The notes under the pieces were generated by a model. It saw nothing but the letters and a program-made list of their open reading frames with translations. It did not search any database and was not told the DNA's origin. Shown one piece after another: positions 1 to 11,199 of a DNA stretch of 64,000 bases. The DNA comes from Metallyticus violacea. Lineage: Eukaryota > Arthropoda > Insecta > Mantodea > Metallyticidae. Numbering within the stretch: the stretch's first letter is position 1; every line of letters starts with the position of its first letter. The stretch lies in assembly GCA_030762175.1 (NCBI GenBank), contig CM060841.1, positions 12,064,501-12,128,500 on the forward strand, written 5' to 3'. Made by a program: the position numbers and the translations under genes.

Positions 1-1201
1 TTTTGTGAGTAAACCTTGTAGGATATTGTTGCGGAACGAGCTCTCATCTAGCAAGACGATATTCTCGAGCAATAGTCCAAACTCAGTTACTTATACCAAA
101 AACAAACTGTTATGTTTTTTATGTAGCATAGTGCTACCTTGCGGTAACAGAAGAAAGAAAGGTCTTTGAAGATTCGAGAGGAACGCAAAATTCTCGGAAC
201 AAGAGCGCACACAAACTTAGCCGAGCGGCGAATACAGGATTGTAAGCTGGGCACTTATGCGCTCATATATGCATCTTTGTTGCTATAGCATACAGTTTGT
301 TAGAAATAAACCGCTATTACTAATAAGTTTTAATTTACCTAATGCATTTATTAGAAAGCAATTTGAATTCAGTTAAGTCAGAGTTAAAAAAAGAATACGA
401 ACAATGAATTATATTAACATATACTGAATATGCATCATCGTAATTACGTTATAACTGGTTTTGAAATAAGTTCACAGAGATTCGATTTTATTTAATTGCA
501 TTAAAAACGCTTTCATTAAAGAGCTTTAAAAGAGAATGAAAAGTTCATCCCCATTAGCTGAAATGCTCGAGTATATCTAGTAATAACCTACTAAGTATCT
601 AAAAACAATTCATTGCCCGAATACGCGCTGAACTATTAAGGAATAACTCTCTATCACTCATTGAATGCTACAATTTTCCATTCTTGTGGTATCTGCTTAA
701 TATCGCGTATCATGTTTTGTTTCTTTTAAGGTCCATGGAACTCTAAAACGGGAGAGATTTAGATAATGGCCTCTTGCAAGATATGCAATGTGTTGGCCTA
801 AAATTAATACCTACAACTCACTTATTTTACCGGACTCTATCCTACAAAGGTTGAGGAGAACCTACATCCAGGCGGAACCTAAAATCGCCAGGTGCTAGAA
901 AATTCTTCCTTTCTTTTCCTAAAGACAGTTCACCTTCACGAGTTTCTCATTCACCTTGACCACGCCCAACAACTGCATTCTTCCAGAATTGTTCATGTAA
1001 TTTTAAAAAAGCGCAGTCTTTTCAGTTTCCCGTCCTATGGTGCCAAATATTTCTCCTCAAATTGTCCAAAAGTTCCTCTACTCCAGTATTTTCCAAATTG
1101 TACTTTCCAACCCCCCTGGAGAATTTCCGAAATCTTACAAGAGATTCCACAAAACTTTTCTTTAATGTGGAATTTTTACCTTTTATTTTTATGATAATAT
1201 A
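1..1201. other. AT-rich sequence, no gene recognised
   Basis: No transposase, SINE or RNA gene is recognised. A 100-codon plus frame at 892-1194 has no motif I know and its composition looks like chance translation of AT-rich DNA. Confidence 0.5.
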
Positions 1202-1318
1202 CAGAGGGTACCAAAAATGCACACACACATCAAGCAAAGAAACAATTGTGTTAACATAACAAAACTGAATTCACACAAACAGAAAAGGATGAGCACTAAT
1301 CATCTTAGACTTTTACAG

Positions 1319-1519
1319 TTACAACAGTTGCTCAAAATGCCCACCATCGGCGTCGATACACTTCTGAGTACGTTGAACTACTGATTGAGCAACGTTTGTC
1401 AAAGTGTCCTCAGCGATTGCAGCACATGCCGTTTTAATTTCTTCCCGAAGTGCTGTCAGTGTAGCTGGTTTTCTACGGTATACAACATCCTTAAGAGTTC
1501 CCCATAGGTAGAAGTCCAA
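1319..1519 (-). pseudogene. DDE_3-type transposase, C-terminal remnant
   Basis: The frame contains 'DFYLWGTLKDVVYRR' and ends 'DADGGHFEQLL'. This is the usual end of Tc1-like DDE_3 transposases: the last catalytic acid lies in the '(L)DFYLWG' motif and the tail is 'HFE.L'. The family protein is normally about 350 residues; only about 66 remain here. Just upstream, the plus-strand complement at 1520-1560 carries the 'RRGPIKFPPRS'-type motif, but a frame break separates it. Non-functional as an enzyme. Confidence 0.8.
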
Positions 1520-1568
1520 CGGAGTTAGATCTGAGAACGCGGTGGAAACTTAATCGGACCTCTTCGTC

Positions 1569-1829
1569 CTATCCAGTACCTTGGATAGTGTCTTGGATCC
1601 AATGCACGGGGCTTCTTGCTGTGCGAGGTCTCCCAGATCTGCCCTTGTGAACATCGCATACGGTACCGCGAGTCTCAAATTTGTCTCGAATGCGTGCAAT
1701 TGTTACTCGCGTTGACGGTTCTGTTCTGTACATACATCCCCATTGCCTTTGAACTTCAACAACATTCTCGGTTTTGCAATACCACTTCAAAATTGCTTTC
1801 CGTTGTTCAAACGTTAATCTTGACTCCAT
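1569..1829 (-). pseudogene. Transposase N-terminal helix-turn-helix remnant (DUF4817-like)
   Basis: The frame starts 'MESRLTFEQRKAILKWYCK' and continues with 'VVEVQRQWG', 'TIARIRDKFE' and 'SGRPRTA'. This order is typical of the DUF4817-like DNA-binding head of insect Tc1/mariner-superfamily transposases. The reading frame runs about 78 residues and then crosses the internal deletion. The homologous head at 8931 begins at the equivalent Met, which supports the start. The element could bind its own ends but has no catalytic core. Confidence 0.75.
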
Positions 1830-2079
1830 TTTGTTGTAGCAGCGCTAGCATAACGTAATGTGAGTCACATCTGTTTACAGAACATCATACGATAATCTTG
1901 ACGTCATTTGTTCATCGCGGATTTACCTGTCACGTAGCAACGCTATCATAATGTATGTGAGTCACATCTGTTTATAGAACATCATAATACACATTACTGT
2001 TGTTTTTCAGTCCAACTTTGAAATATATTAAATAGATATCTACTGTGAAAGGGTGTATACATTTTTTTGGCACCCTCGG

Positions 2080-2894
2080 CATTTAATCCTGGAACATTGA
2101 TTTGTGACCACCATGTATTAGAAATACTTTTTAGTTTCTTTGAAATGGGGTATTTGTTCATTTAGTGACAGAGTGTAACGTTCACTTAGTCTGTTATAAA
2201 GAGAAGACTCTATGGACATGGAAATGCCTGCCAAGCGACAGGAGGGCGAAATAGACGAAGGCATGCGCTGCTTATAAAGTCATTCAGTCTAGTTGAGATT
2301 AAAATGTGTGAAAGATAAACGTTTTACTGTAAAATAGGGAACTATGCTATTGCATTTTTATCTTACCTATTTAATTTCGTATTTAATACTTAAATATAAA
2401 ATAAATGTATAATTATTTGAGCTTATGTAGTTTCAATAGTTTAAGCGTTGTTGCAACATTTTTGGACGGAAATTCTAAGGTAGGCCTTTAAAACTCTTAT
2501 ATTATAAAAAGTTTGCTTAGCCGAGATCTTCATAAAGGGGATTTCCGAGTCAGAAAGTTTTGGGAACTACTGCTGTATTGTACCATATTTAACAGTTATA
2601 AATATTTTCTAAATGTCAAGACTTGGCATATAACTGATTTTTGTTACATTTTATATCATTGTCGCCTGCTTTTAATGAGCTCGTTACAAATAAAATTCAT
2701 TTAAGAAAACATGTCAAATACAATCTACAATTTACAAATTCCAACATGTCTATTCCAGTGAAGTTTGCCATGAAATTAAATTTCAAGTCAAATTCATCGA
2801 ATGCAATTCCTAGAGGTATTAATTGGTACTCTCAAGCTCAAATTGCTATATCAAAATCAACAGCAATCCACTTTTCTTGTATAAAGTTAACCTG
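2080..2894. other. AT-rich spacer
   Basis: No gene recognised. TATAAAG strings occur near 2195 and 2273, but nothing downstream looks coding. Confidence 0.5.
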
Positions 2895-2905
2895 AAGTTT
2901 CTGTG

Positions 2906-3117
2906 TGAATGAACTCGCCTGCCAGGCACTCGTGAGACAGAGGTCAATAGGGTAGTCAATTTGTAAACGCGGGCACCGAGAATGGATAGAATACATTGCG
3001 CCGAATAATGAAGGTGAAGATGGTGATGACATGGGGCGCAATGTGCAGGGAAAACCGGAGTACCCAGAGAAAACCTTCCCCGGCGCCGCTTTGTTCGCCA
3101 CAAAGCCACACCACACT
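2906..3117. mobile_element. Short retroposed repeat with 11-bp target duplication
   Basis: A GC-rich ~212-bp block in AT-rich DNA is flanked by the exact direct repeat 'aagtttctgtg' at 2895-2905 and 3118-3128. It contains 'accggagtacccagagaaaa', a motif I have met in invertebrate interspersed repeats, but I cannot name the family. There is no clear pol III promoter box and no long A tail. It may be a 5'-truncated non-LTR element 3' end on the minus strand. The TSD is seen directly; the class is inferred. Confidence 0.65.
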
Positions 3118-3128
3118 AAGTTTCTGTG

Positions 3129-4159
3129 GTTGAAGTTTTTACTGGCGTTATGTTACAGTATTAAGATTATAAAAACATGGTCTCTGCGATAGCGACTTCG
3201 ATCAACAATTTTAGAATATCGTAGGTTTAATGCTGCATAAAATAGTTATGCAACTTACAAATAATAATTTTCACTATTATATATTGGGGGGAAAATGATT
3301 TGCATGAATATAAAAGGGATTAAATAAAAGTTATATATTAACACACTCATTTCTTAAAGCAGCTGCCATGTGATTTTCTGATTTTAACCTCTTTCGCAGA
3401 TTTTCAATGTGAGCATAGTGTTTGGTACACGTTCAATTTGATTTAGAAGAACTTTGTTCTTATTCCGAAATTATTTCAAGTATTCTGGTTTCTGTGTGTC
3501 CTAAAACACATAAAAACCAACCTGGGTTACACCGGATTAAGCAGATCACGACGCTTTAAACTTCTGTATCTTCCGAAAAACAAACCCAAATAAAGCGGAA
3601 TCGAACAGGATACAGTCACATCAGCAATATAAGTCGTCCATTTTCTTCCGATTCACAGCCTGCTTTGTCAATATTTGGCTTTAGATAATTTCGAAACTCA
3701 TTGGTCAACAGCATTCCAACGCCAGATAGCAACGCAATGGAACCACTGCCCTTTAAATACCACGCACCACGCCCTAAAAACGCCAGCTTGTATGGTGAGT
3801 AGAATCATGCTCATTACTAGAAACGAAACCCCTTATCGTGTCCCTGTAGACAGCTTCGAGCGAAAGTCGTTATCAATAATTGTCAAAGTATGGTTTAAAG
3901 GTGACTACGACCTTAAAAACCTGCCCGGAGTGCAGATAGACAAGTGTTAAGCAAAAAGAGAATCAAACCTTTTGGTATTTATTAGTTCAATGCTTTCCAA
4001 TGGTGCAGCTTTTTAAACAGTTTCTGTGTTAGGAATGGCGTTCAATAATTTATTTGAGTATGAAGGAGAGTTGTGTATGTTTGACATGTTTCAAAAGTAT
4101 GCACTCACAGGCACGGGCTTACTGGAAGAGGCAGGATGTCGAGAGTCCTCGTGTAAATC
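3129..4159. other. No gene recognised
   Basis: The 91-codon plus frame at 3675-3950 has no recognisable motif. Confidence 0.45.
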
Positions 4160-4700
4160 CATCAAGGAAGTGAGTGACAAAAGAAGGGAAAGTGCCGAAG
4201 GAGATCCATAAAAACATGGCTACAGTTTACGGCGAGTCTGCACCATAAAGTCGTATTTTGGAGCAAGCAGTTGAAGTGGGGTAGAGAGTTCAATCATTGA
4301 GCGGCCTTTGGAAACAGCTTCCAGAGAAATATGCAAGAAAGTTGAGGACAGACGGACGAAATAATACAGGAAATGGGTATCGCAGGTGCAGTTTGGAAAA
4401 TAATTTACACAAATTGTCCAGGTTAGTTCAAAATGGGTTCCAAGCTTCTGCTCCTTCAGACAATGTTCCAATGCACATGTCAGATGAAGTGCAGGATGTG
4501 AGTTCAGCAGCTGAACGAAGTCTTGATTTGGCCCCTCTTCCGAGTTTCCAACAAATTTCTTCATGGACAGCGGTTTTCAAGTGATGAAAATGTCAAGGTA
4601 GCTGTAAATTCCAACCAGAAAAATCCACCGCCCCACCTCCCTAATAGCTTCACTGTGTTGCAGGAAGAGTGGATGAAGTTTATTGAGGACTCAGGCAGAT
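4160..4700 (+). pseudogene. mariner-type transposase, internally deleted remnant
   Basis: Several frames together match the mariner layout. 'IHKNMATVYGESAP' (near 4198) is the end of the first helix-turn-helix. 'IQEMGIAGAVWKII' (near 4360) is the second helix-turn-helix. 'SKWVPSF' (near 4430) is the usual 'ARWVP' linker. 'FLHGQRFSSDENVKVAV' (near 4560) lies just after the last catalytic acid. The block between the linker and the third acid is missing, so the first two catalytic acids are absent. Frameshifts and stops occur throughout. The assignment rests on motif order; the subfamily is not determined. Confidence 0.7.
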
Positions 4701-5733
4701 AAACTACTGAACATACCTCGTATCTACAACTATTATAAATATGCATTGCTGATAATTTATTACATGATAATTATGCGCTGCACAACTTGGAAATGGAATT
4801 CGCATTAGGTTTAAATCCTTATCTCCCAACAAACACTTAATTAGTACTTCCCACCAACTTCGTTTTCCACTATCTCCGTGCCGATAAGTTTTTTCTTTGC
4901 ACAAGAAAAATTGCGGACTTAATTTGCAGGATTGTTCGTTCTACTTTTTAGTAGCTGGCATAGGCTAAAAGTATAAGTTTTGCACAAGATATGCCGCACG
5001 ACAGATTTACATCAGTCGATGAATTGTAACATTTACCAACTTTTTGGTACAATCTGAGAAACAGAAATGAAAGCATTAAAGGTTTACACAATACCAGCTA
5101 CAAGACGAGTAATTATTACTTAAATATTGCAGTGGTGATGTTCGTCATGAAAAGTGACGTTAATTTCAGAATAACTCACTTTTATATTTTATATTAACCT
5201 TAGGGCATCTCCAAACTCCTGCAGCGTTTACTTCACAGCTCAGCCCATTTAAACGGCAGCAGCACACAAACCAACACCAAATTCTCTTGACAATCGATTA
5301 AGTATCACGGCACCAAGCGCACACTGCACAGAAAGTGCATTTATCCAGCACCCAACTTTCTTCGATTCTTACTCACGTCACTGACTGTCACCGTTAAGGT
5401 ATGTGCAAACTGACATGACACCAGCACTGCTTTCTAACCATACTAGATGCAACATTTCATTCTTTACCCCATTATGAAATGACGGAGAATCTTCGTAGCG
5501 TCCAAACATGGAAATACATGTCCTGGTTCAAATAAGATTGGGAACGAAATCCTATTATTATTTAACGTACAATTTTACATCGTGCAAGTCATCTTTTTCC
5601 TTCCATTTATGCAAACACAATCTGTCCATTTCGTTTTTTACAAAAATAATGCCTTGGCTCTGACAATGAACTTCAAAAAGCGCAAAAATAGTATCCATGA
5701 TTTTGATGTCAGTCAGCTATCCATATACATGTT
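4701..5733. other. No gene recognised
   Basis: Moderately AT-rich sequence; 5200-5450 is less AT-rich but has no frame or repeat I recognise. Confidence 0.45.

Positions 5734-5783
<50 letters not shown>
5734..5783. repeat. (TAA)n microsatellite
   Basis: About 16 near-perfect AAT/TAA units. Confidence 0.95.
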
Positions 5784-5784
<1 letters not shown>

Positions 5785-7515
5785 GCAACACACAGATACG
5801 TCTCTTATCGCCGTAAATGTCTTTTTTTTTTGGCAGCTGAATGCCCTTTTCCGCTAAGTTTTTCAAAACAGCCGCCATCTTAGAACGATTACCGTCAGCT
5901 GATACCGACTACAGCGCCGCGGTTTCTTCCCGCTCCACATTTTAGGAAAACAAGATAATGTTATCTTGCCCTCTGAAAACCCTCAAGTGCGCAGAAGATA
6001 AAAACATGTGCACAAATGAAACACAATACAATAAACCGATGTTTCCGTTGAAAGCACGTTTCTTACAGTAAACAAAACGCACAATGTGCTCACCTGGCAG
6101 ATGAATGGTTGGAACGGAAATTCTAGGCAAGTCGACTTCAGCAGTGCGACATAAACACTGTTGTTTCTCATGATTATCTTTACACTGAACTCTGGGACTG
6201 GAAGGATTCCAAATCGGCATGTCTTCAAGGTTACCCCAGCGAAAATACAAAAATAAGTCAACCACATGTATAATCACAGTCGCCACGTGTTATGTCTGCT
6301 ATCGAAGGTTATCGACTGACCAAAGTCGCGCGAATGTCACATAACAAATGTGCTGACCTGGATCATTCCACATATGAGTGGCCATCATTAATTGTACAGC
6401 TCCAGGCATGAGCTATACGCTTCTTTCGTGTCTTAAATACAACACCATTTGCTAAAGATCACAGGCTATTCGTGGACCTATTCATTTTTTCCTAACCAGT
6501 TTTATTTAAATTGGGGCATTTCTTATAAATTCTTTCGCTTTACTCTCACTTCTCTTATTAAACCACTTTCATGTGAGGTAGAACATTCACATTGACAATC
6601 AAAGCAACGGAAGTCCTGCTATCAAAACTGCAATTACAGATTTTCAATCACAGTGTATACAAATCAAATTTTGTGCAGGCGTTAGTAAAATGTCTTATTA
6701 AATTTTCTCGCAGGAAAAACATGGGGGTGATAGTGTTTTATTTTGATCCTGCTAGGCTTATCATGAGCAACAACCAATCCAACATTTCTGTCAAAAAGGC
6801 GAGTTCTTTAAAGAACGGTACCAAGTTACAGAGCGCTGTCAGCAATTTAACATTATAAAATAAGAAAAAAGTTTGTTTTCTTATCTTCAACTCGGTCTTG
6901 CATGAAAACAAGAGACAACCTACAGTTAAGATTCGCCGTGCAGTATATGCTTCCCTCAAAACACATGGAAATCGCTGTCCGTTCGTCTCGAGGAAATATT
7001 TGAGTTCCTCAATGTTCTCTCTGTTTCGCTGTACTGTCAACTATTCCCGTACCTATACCATATATACGTATTGTATTTTTTGCACAGCTGAGTACACTTG
7101 TGCCGCTCTTAATGATTGCATTTAGTAACAGCATCAAAAACAAACAAAAATATTACGAAGTATGTGCGCTACACTCTTTTGTTGTCTTGAAACATTCCTT
7201 TATTGTTATTTTTTTTATCTAGTATTTAATTTCACGATTAGTTAAACGTGTCCAGATAACAAAAACGTGTTTTACGTTTTATAAGAATATTCGACTCCCC
7301 ATTAAATACTTCCTCCTCTATCCCAAAGGAAAATATCGCATTCAAGTTGTTGGCATAAACATGTTTGAAACGATTCCTAGCCACATTGTAGAGTATTTGA
7401 AGCTGGAAAACGCCCGTTTTTCCACCACTTTCCTCTCAGACAGCGGTGCTGATACTTGGGTTTAGAGAAGAGAGAAGGAGTTGCCCCTTAACCACCGAGG
7501 TCGACAGATAAATTA
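5784..7515. other. Mostly anonymous sequence with a candidate exon
   Basis: Apart from the candidate exon at 6094-6295, no gene is seen. 'gccgccatctta' near 5871 matches the YY1/Pho core (complement AAGATGGCGGC). 'gccacgtgtt' near 6282 contains a CACGTG E-box. Neither has independent support as a regulatory site. Confidence 0.35.
6094..6295 (-). other. Candidate host exon with a good splice donor
   Basis: On the minus strand an open frame (from 6286) reads through 'CKDNHEKQQCLCRT' and 'PRISVPTIHLP' to a donor-like CTGCCAG/GTGAGC at 6094/6093. A possible acceptor AG lies at about 6296. Two frames are open across the stretch, so frame choice is uncertain. I recognise no domain. It could be an internal exon of an unidentified gene or a chance frame. 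No neighbouring exon was found within the window. Confidence 0.22.
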
Positions 7516-7635
7516 CATAGGACTACTATAAATGATTCGTTCGTTTTGAAAACGCTGTATTTTGCAAAGAATTAAACCTACAAATATGATTGACATATGA
7601 AAGGAACCGTAAACTGACAAAGTTTTCTTCACACT

Positions 7636-7971
7636 CTACAAATGTTCTAAGTATGGTGCTTGGGTCACATGACACACGTCCAGGCGGTAGTTGAGCTCGT
7701 TCCACACATTTTGTAGCACCATCCTGTCAATGATCATCACTGCAGCATCACTGATGCGTTCCCTGAGCTCTACTCTTGTTCTTGGCAGTGGGGGTACGTA
7801 AATAAGGCCCTTAATATACCCGCAAAAGAAGTCACAAGGAGTTAGATGGGGTGACCTGCGATGCGGAAGTTCATCGTTCAGGTAGCGACGAACGTTGATG
7901 TTCCAATGAGAGGATGGCTCATCTCGTTGAAAGATACAACACCCGGTATCAGCAGTCAGTTCTAGAAACAA
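7636..7971 (-). pseudogene. DDE_3-type transposase, C-terminal half
   Basis: The frame reads 'MFLELTADTGCCIFQRDEP', then 'NINVRRYLNDELPHRRSP', 'HLTPCDFFCGYIKGLIYVP' and ends 'YRLDVCHVTQAPYLEHL'. 'FQRDEP' corresponds to the second catalytic acid motif (usually 'QDGAP') and 'LTPCDFF' to the third. Compared with relatives, a short stretch between 'PHR' and 'RSP' is missing, and Leu-Trp of 'FLWG' is altered to Cys. The first catalytic acid is not encoded in this frame. It belongs to the TIR-bounded element 7516-8570. Confidence 0.8.
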
Positions 7972-8303
7972 CCACAGTTATCTTTCCGGATAAATGGAAT
8001 GTTGCTTCATAGCTGAATATCAACTTGATGGCGAAACCTTTATCCTCCAACAATGCTTACAGCATTGTGACGCAAAATTCCAGGCGCCGGTTTTAATTGT
8101 TGCAGGAGCTGCAGACGGAACCGTTTGAAATGTAACCGTCATCGCAAAACCTTCCGTACATTTCGCTCCTTGCTCAGACCGTTCATTTTGTGAACTACGT
8201 ACAAAACTTCTCGCTCTCTCCACTGTTTCATCTGGCATTTTTTGCTTCTCCGTTTACACAGGCAAACAGCGTCCTTAAATAATAGACATCACCGCAAAAT
8301 GCT

Positions 8304-8415
8304 TTATGTACATGGCGGGTTCTTTGCCCTAGTCTCTTCTAATTGCGCATTGACTGCTATAACAGACGAACATCTCGCATATTCCAATACCATAAACTCT
8401 TGCATTGTCGCCATT
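8304..8415 (-). pseudogene. Transposase N-terminal HTH fragment (DUF4817-like)
   Basis: From ATG at 8415 the minus strand reads 'MATMQEFMVLEYARCSSVIA', the usual beginning of this transposase group, then ends at a stop after ~37 residues. The continuation is in another frame at 8238-8020 ('MPDETVERARSFVRSSQ'). It is the head of the element at 7516-8570. Confidence 0.7.
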
Positions 8416-8930
8416 TTATAAAGGCACTGAAATCGTTCTATTAACTGGTGCATACAATGCAAACTTTGTGAATTCACGGTTCTTTTCATATATCAATCAC
8501 ACTTGTAACTGGATAACATTTTGCAAAATATAGCACTTTGAAAACAAATGAATCATTTATAGTAGCCCTGTATCAAATATACCTAAATATCGGAGTGCCT
8601 AATTGTCATACAACTCGAACGCTACATTAAAAAATTCTGTGCTGTGCTGCGTACGAAATTAAAGAAAACCAAATACATACCGTATATACCGAGGGAGCCA
8701 AAAATGTTTACACACTTTCACAGTAGATATCTATTTAATATATTTCAAAGTTGAACCGAAAAAACAACAGTAATGCGTAGTATGATGTTCTGTAAACAGA
8801 TGTGACTCACATTACGTTATGCTAGAGTTGCTAAGTGACAGGTAAATCAACAATGAACAAATGAAGACAAGTTTATCTTATGTAAACAGGCGTGACTTAC
8901 ATTACGTTATGATAGCGTTGCTGCAACAAA

Positions 8931-9233
8931 ATGGAGCCAAGATTATCGTTTGAACAGCGGAAAGCAATTTTGAAGTGGTATTGGAAAACCGAGAATGTTG
9001 TTGAAGTTCAAAGGCAACGGAGACATGTGTACAGATCAGAACCGCCAATGCGAGTAACAATTGCATGCATTCGAGACAAATTTGAGACTCATGGTACCAT
9101 ATGTGATGTTCACGAGGGCAGATCTGAGAGACCTCGCACAGCAACAAGCCCCGCGACCTCGGCTGTGGTTTTGGAACGTTTTGAGCACTTACGAAAAGGT
9201 CCTATTGAGTTTCCACGCGTTCTCCGGATCTAA
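8931..9233 (+). pseudogene. Transposase HTH head, open reading frame of copy B
   Basis: The 100-codon frame starts 'MEPRLSFEQRKAILKWYWK' and keeps the DUF4817-like helix-turn-helix. It passes 'SERPRTATSP' and then the deletion junction, ending at a stop within the out-of-frame remains of 'RSPDLTP'. The head is uninterrupted, so a small DNA-binding peptide could be made if the element is transcribed. No catalytic residues are present. Confidence 0.75.
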
Positions 9234-9439
9234 CTCCGTTGAACTTCTACCTATGGGGAACTCTTAAGGATGTTGTATACCGTAGAAAACCAGCTACACT
9301 GACAGCACTTCGGGAAGAAATTGAAACGGCATGTGCTGCAATCGCTGAGGACATTTTCGCAAACATTGCTCAATCAGTAGTTCAACGTACTCAGAAGTGT
9401 ATCGACGCCGATGATGGGCATTTTGAGCAACTGTTGTAA
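9229..9439 (+). pseudogene. DDE_3-type transposase tail of copy B
   Basis: In this frame 'SPDLTPLNFYLWGTLKDV' precedes 'RRKPATLTALREEIETACAA' and the end 'DADDGHFEQLL'. The last catalytic acid, Asp in copy A ('LDFYLWG'), is Asn here ('LNFYLWG', aac codon). The tail is otherwise open to its stop at 9439. Confidence 0.78.
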
Positions 9440-9540
9440 CTGTAAAAGTCTAAGTGATTAGTGTTCATCATTTTCTGTTTGTATGAATTCAGTTATCCCC
9501 CCCCCCCTTGAAGTGTGTATACATTTTTGGGCACGCTCTG

Positions 9541-10838
9541 TATAGGAATAATAAATAACTGGAAGCGTAAAGGGGTAGTTAACCGCATATATACATTGGA
9601 TGGATAACTTCAGGTTTTTCGCTTCAGTCGCGATGACATAATGAAAACCGGTTGGTTCTGCGTCGATATTCCTGTAATTGCAGTACAGATACGATGAAAA
9701 ACTTCGGAAAGCAGTCAAATTACTGCAAGGCTAGTTTTTATCTTGCGCTGCAGGTTTAAACGGAATGCGCTCTCTTTCGCAGAAATGACTTTACGCGGCA
9801 GTAACGCAATGTCAATACAGGTAAATTCCCACACACTTGTGTCAACTTCAATCATCTGCAACTGTTTCCAGGCAAGGACGCGGGCGTGTATCAATACGCG
9901 ATAAGGAGAAAGCAATGTTTATAAAGCAGAATGTGGAACGGAGATGTAGTGTATTTGCTTTACCACCCCGCTCCACCTGTCGACTGTAATAATGACGCAT
10001 GCATGAAAAGGGAATGTTACCGCAAGTTCTTACAGCATGTTCACGGGTTTTGCAAATACCTATTGCTTTCTATACAATCACTTCATCCGGCAACTGAAAT
10101 TGTAACACATACTTCCCTTTTTAACGGAAATCTTTGTTCTAATCATAGTACTCAAGAAATAAATTTCAATCTAATTGTTCATTTATTATTGTCCCTTTTT
10201 AATTAAAATATTGAGAGTTAATGATTTCTAATTTAATGATCATTTTACACACAAACAGCATTCTGTAAAAAGTAGAACTATCGTTGTTAGAAAAAAAAAA
10301 TATAAAGCATTTAAATGCATGAGAAATTGCGATTAAAGTTTCAAAACTCTATTTTTAAATGTACTTGGTAAATACATTTATCATTCATACGCAAAGTTTT
10401 ACGATCACTTTCCTTTATTTGTGTTTTCATTAAGAAATATACCGAATTTATAAAGTTTATATGAAAAAATACGTGCTTTAAAACATCTTCGATTTAAGCA
10501 GTTAACATTTAATATTAAAAAATAACTGTTTTAATATTGAAAAGTGTAGTAGGATATTCAGGGTTGTTACAAATTATCGAAGAGGTTTTTATAAAATTAC
10601 TGTAGCTATATTATTGGACATATTATGACAAAACTTTACAGGCTTCGTTTTCTTTCTTGTAAATATGGCACTGCGAAAACATATGCTATGCTTTAGTCTG
10701 TCATAACAGTGCAATGACACTTCAAAACCAAGTTTCAAAAAGATGGACCAACTGCCAACAATGGTGATGGTACGAGTTTAGGTCCATTAGTTTCCGGCTT
10801 AACCATTTTCTAGGTAAGATAAAGACAAAAACTATATT
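9541..10838. other. AT-rich spacer, no gene recognised
   Basis: Very AT-rich from about 10200 to 10620. No motif-bearing frame. Confidence 0.5.
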
Positions 10839-11160
10839 TCACTTTTCAATACAGTTACCTTTTATTGCAATACCCTTCTCACATTTTCCAATTAACTCAC
10901 TGAATCCCCACCCCACAAAATAGTGATAAGTTTTGTCTGCAAAATGGGCATAAACAGCATCCATCACTTCTTCGTCCGTCACACTTAAATTTCCTTCCTC
11001 GAAGGTCCTTCTTGAGTTTTGAGAAGAGAAAACAGTCACTGGAAGCTACATCTGGGCTGTAGGGTGAATGGTCGATCTCCTTGAAGTCACATTTCTTCAC
11101 AGCTTCCTTTGCAACAAGGTCCGTGTGCAAAGGCGCGTTGTCGTGAAGAAGGTGCACAAA
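10800..11160 (-). pseudogene. mariner transposase, 3' fragment
   Basis: The minus strand reads 'LLHDNAPLHTDLVAKEAVKK' (second catalytic Asp), then 'YSPDVASSDCFLFSKLKKD' (third Asp, D34D-type spacing), then shifts frame to 'VMDAVYAHFADKTYHYF' and ends 'AIKGNCIEK'. The 3' flank on the minus strand ('gtttttgtctttat') matches that of the mariner at 43740-44915, so both are one subfamily. Everything 5' of the HDNAP motif is missing; the break at ~11160 abuts a different element. Confidence 0.85.
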
Positions 11161-11199
11161 AGGCGCAGTTTACAACTTCCGTATACCTCAGTATGGGGA

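Larger units (their letters stand above)
1202..2079 (-). mobile_element. Non-autonomous Tc1/mariner-superfamily element, copy A
   Basis: The ends are inverted repeats: 'cagagggtacc' preceded by TA on the left and 'ggcaccctcgg' on the right, where the flanking TA is mutated. Read on the minus strand, a transposase head (helix-turn-helix, 1829-1569) is joined almost directly to the transposase tail (1519-1319). The central catalytic part, with the first two acidic residues, is missing. It is a deletion derivative that would need transposase supplied in trans. Copies of the same family lie at 8689-9540 and 52896-53952. The subterminal region holds two ~95-bp repeats around 1861-1985. Confidence 0.85.
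7516..8570 (-). mobile_element. Tc1/mariner-superfamily element with intact ends
   Basis: Terminal inverted repeats flanked by TA are clear: left 'cataggactactataaatga', right complement 'cagggctactataaatga', with similarity continuing for about 30 bp through 'ttcgttcgttttg' / 'ttcatttgttttc'. The minus strand carries a helix-turn-helix head (8415-8304), a linker relic (8238-8020) and a DDE_3 C-terminal part (7971-7636). Length is ~1055 bp, short for an autonomous member, because the segment holding the first catalytic acid is missing. Frames are broken. Confidence 0.85.
8689..9540 (+). mobile_element. Non-autonomous Tc1/mariner-superfamily element, copy B
   Basis: The best-preserved copy of the family. 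It has perfect flanking TA dinucleotides (8687-8688, 9541-9542) and ends 'ccgagggagccaaaaatgtt' and 'acatttttgggcacgctctg'. The head ORF 8931-9233 and tail ORF 9239-9439 are both open but overlap in different frames across the internal deletion junction near 9165-9230. Copy A (1202) shares the same junction region, so the deletion is ancestral to the family rather than private to one copy. A C9 run at 9497-9507 is a local expansion. Confidence 0.88.

Noticed and set aside
892..1194. 100-codon plus frame
   Set aside because: No motif, overlapping minus frames of equal quality, and composition like AT-rich noise.
2196..2290. TATA-box promoter near 2196/2273 with an Inr-like TCAGTC
   Set aside because: The spacing between TATA and the initiator-like string is wrong and no coding follows.
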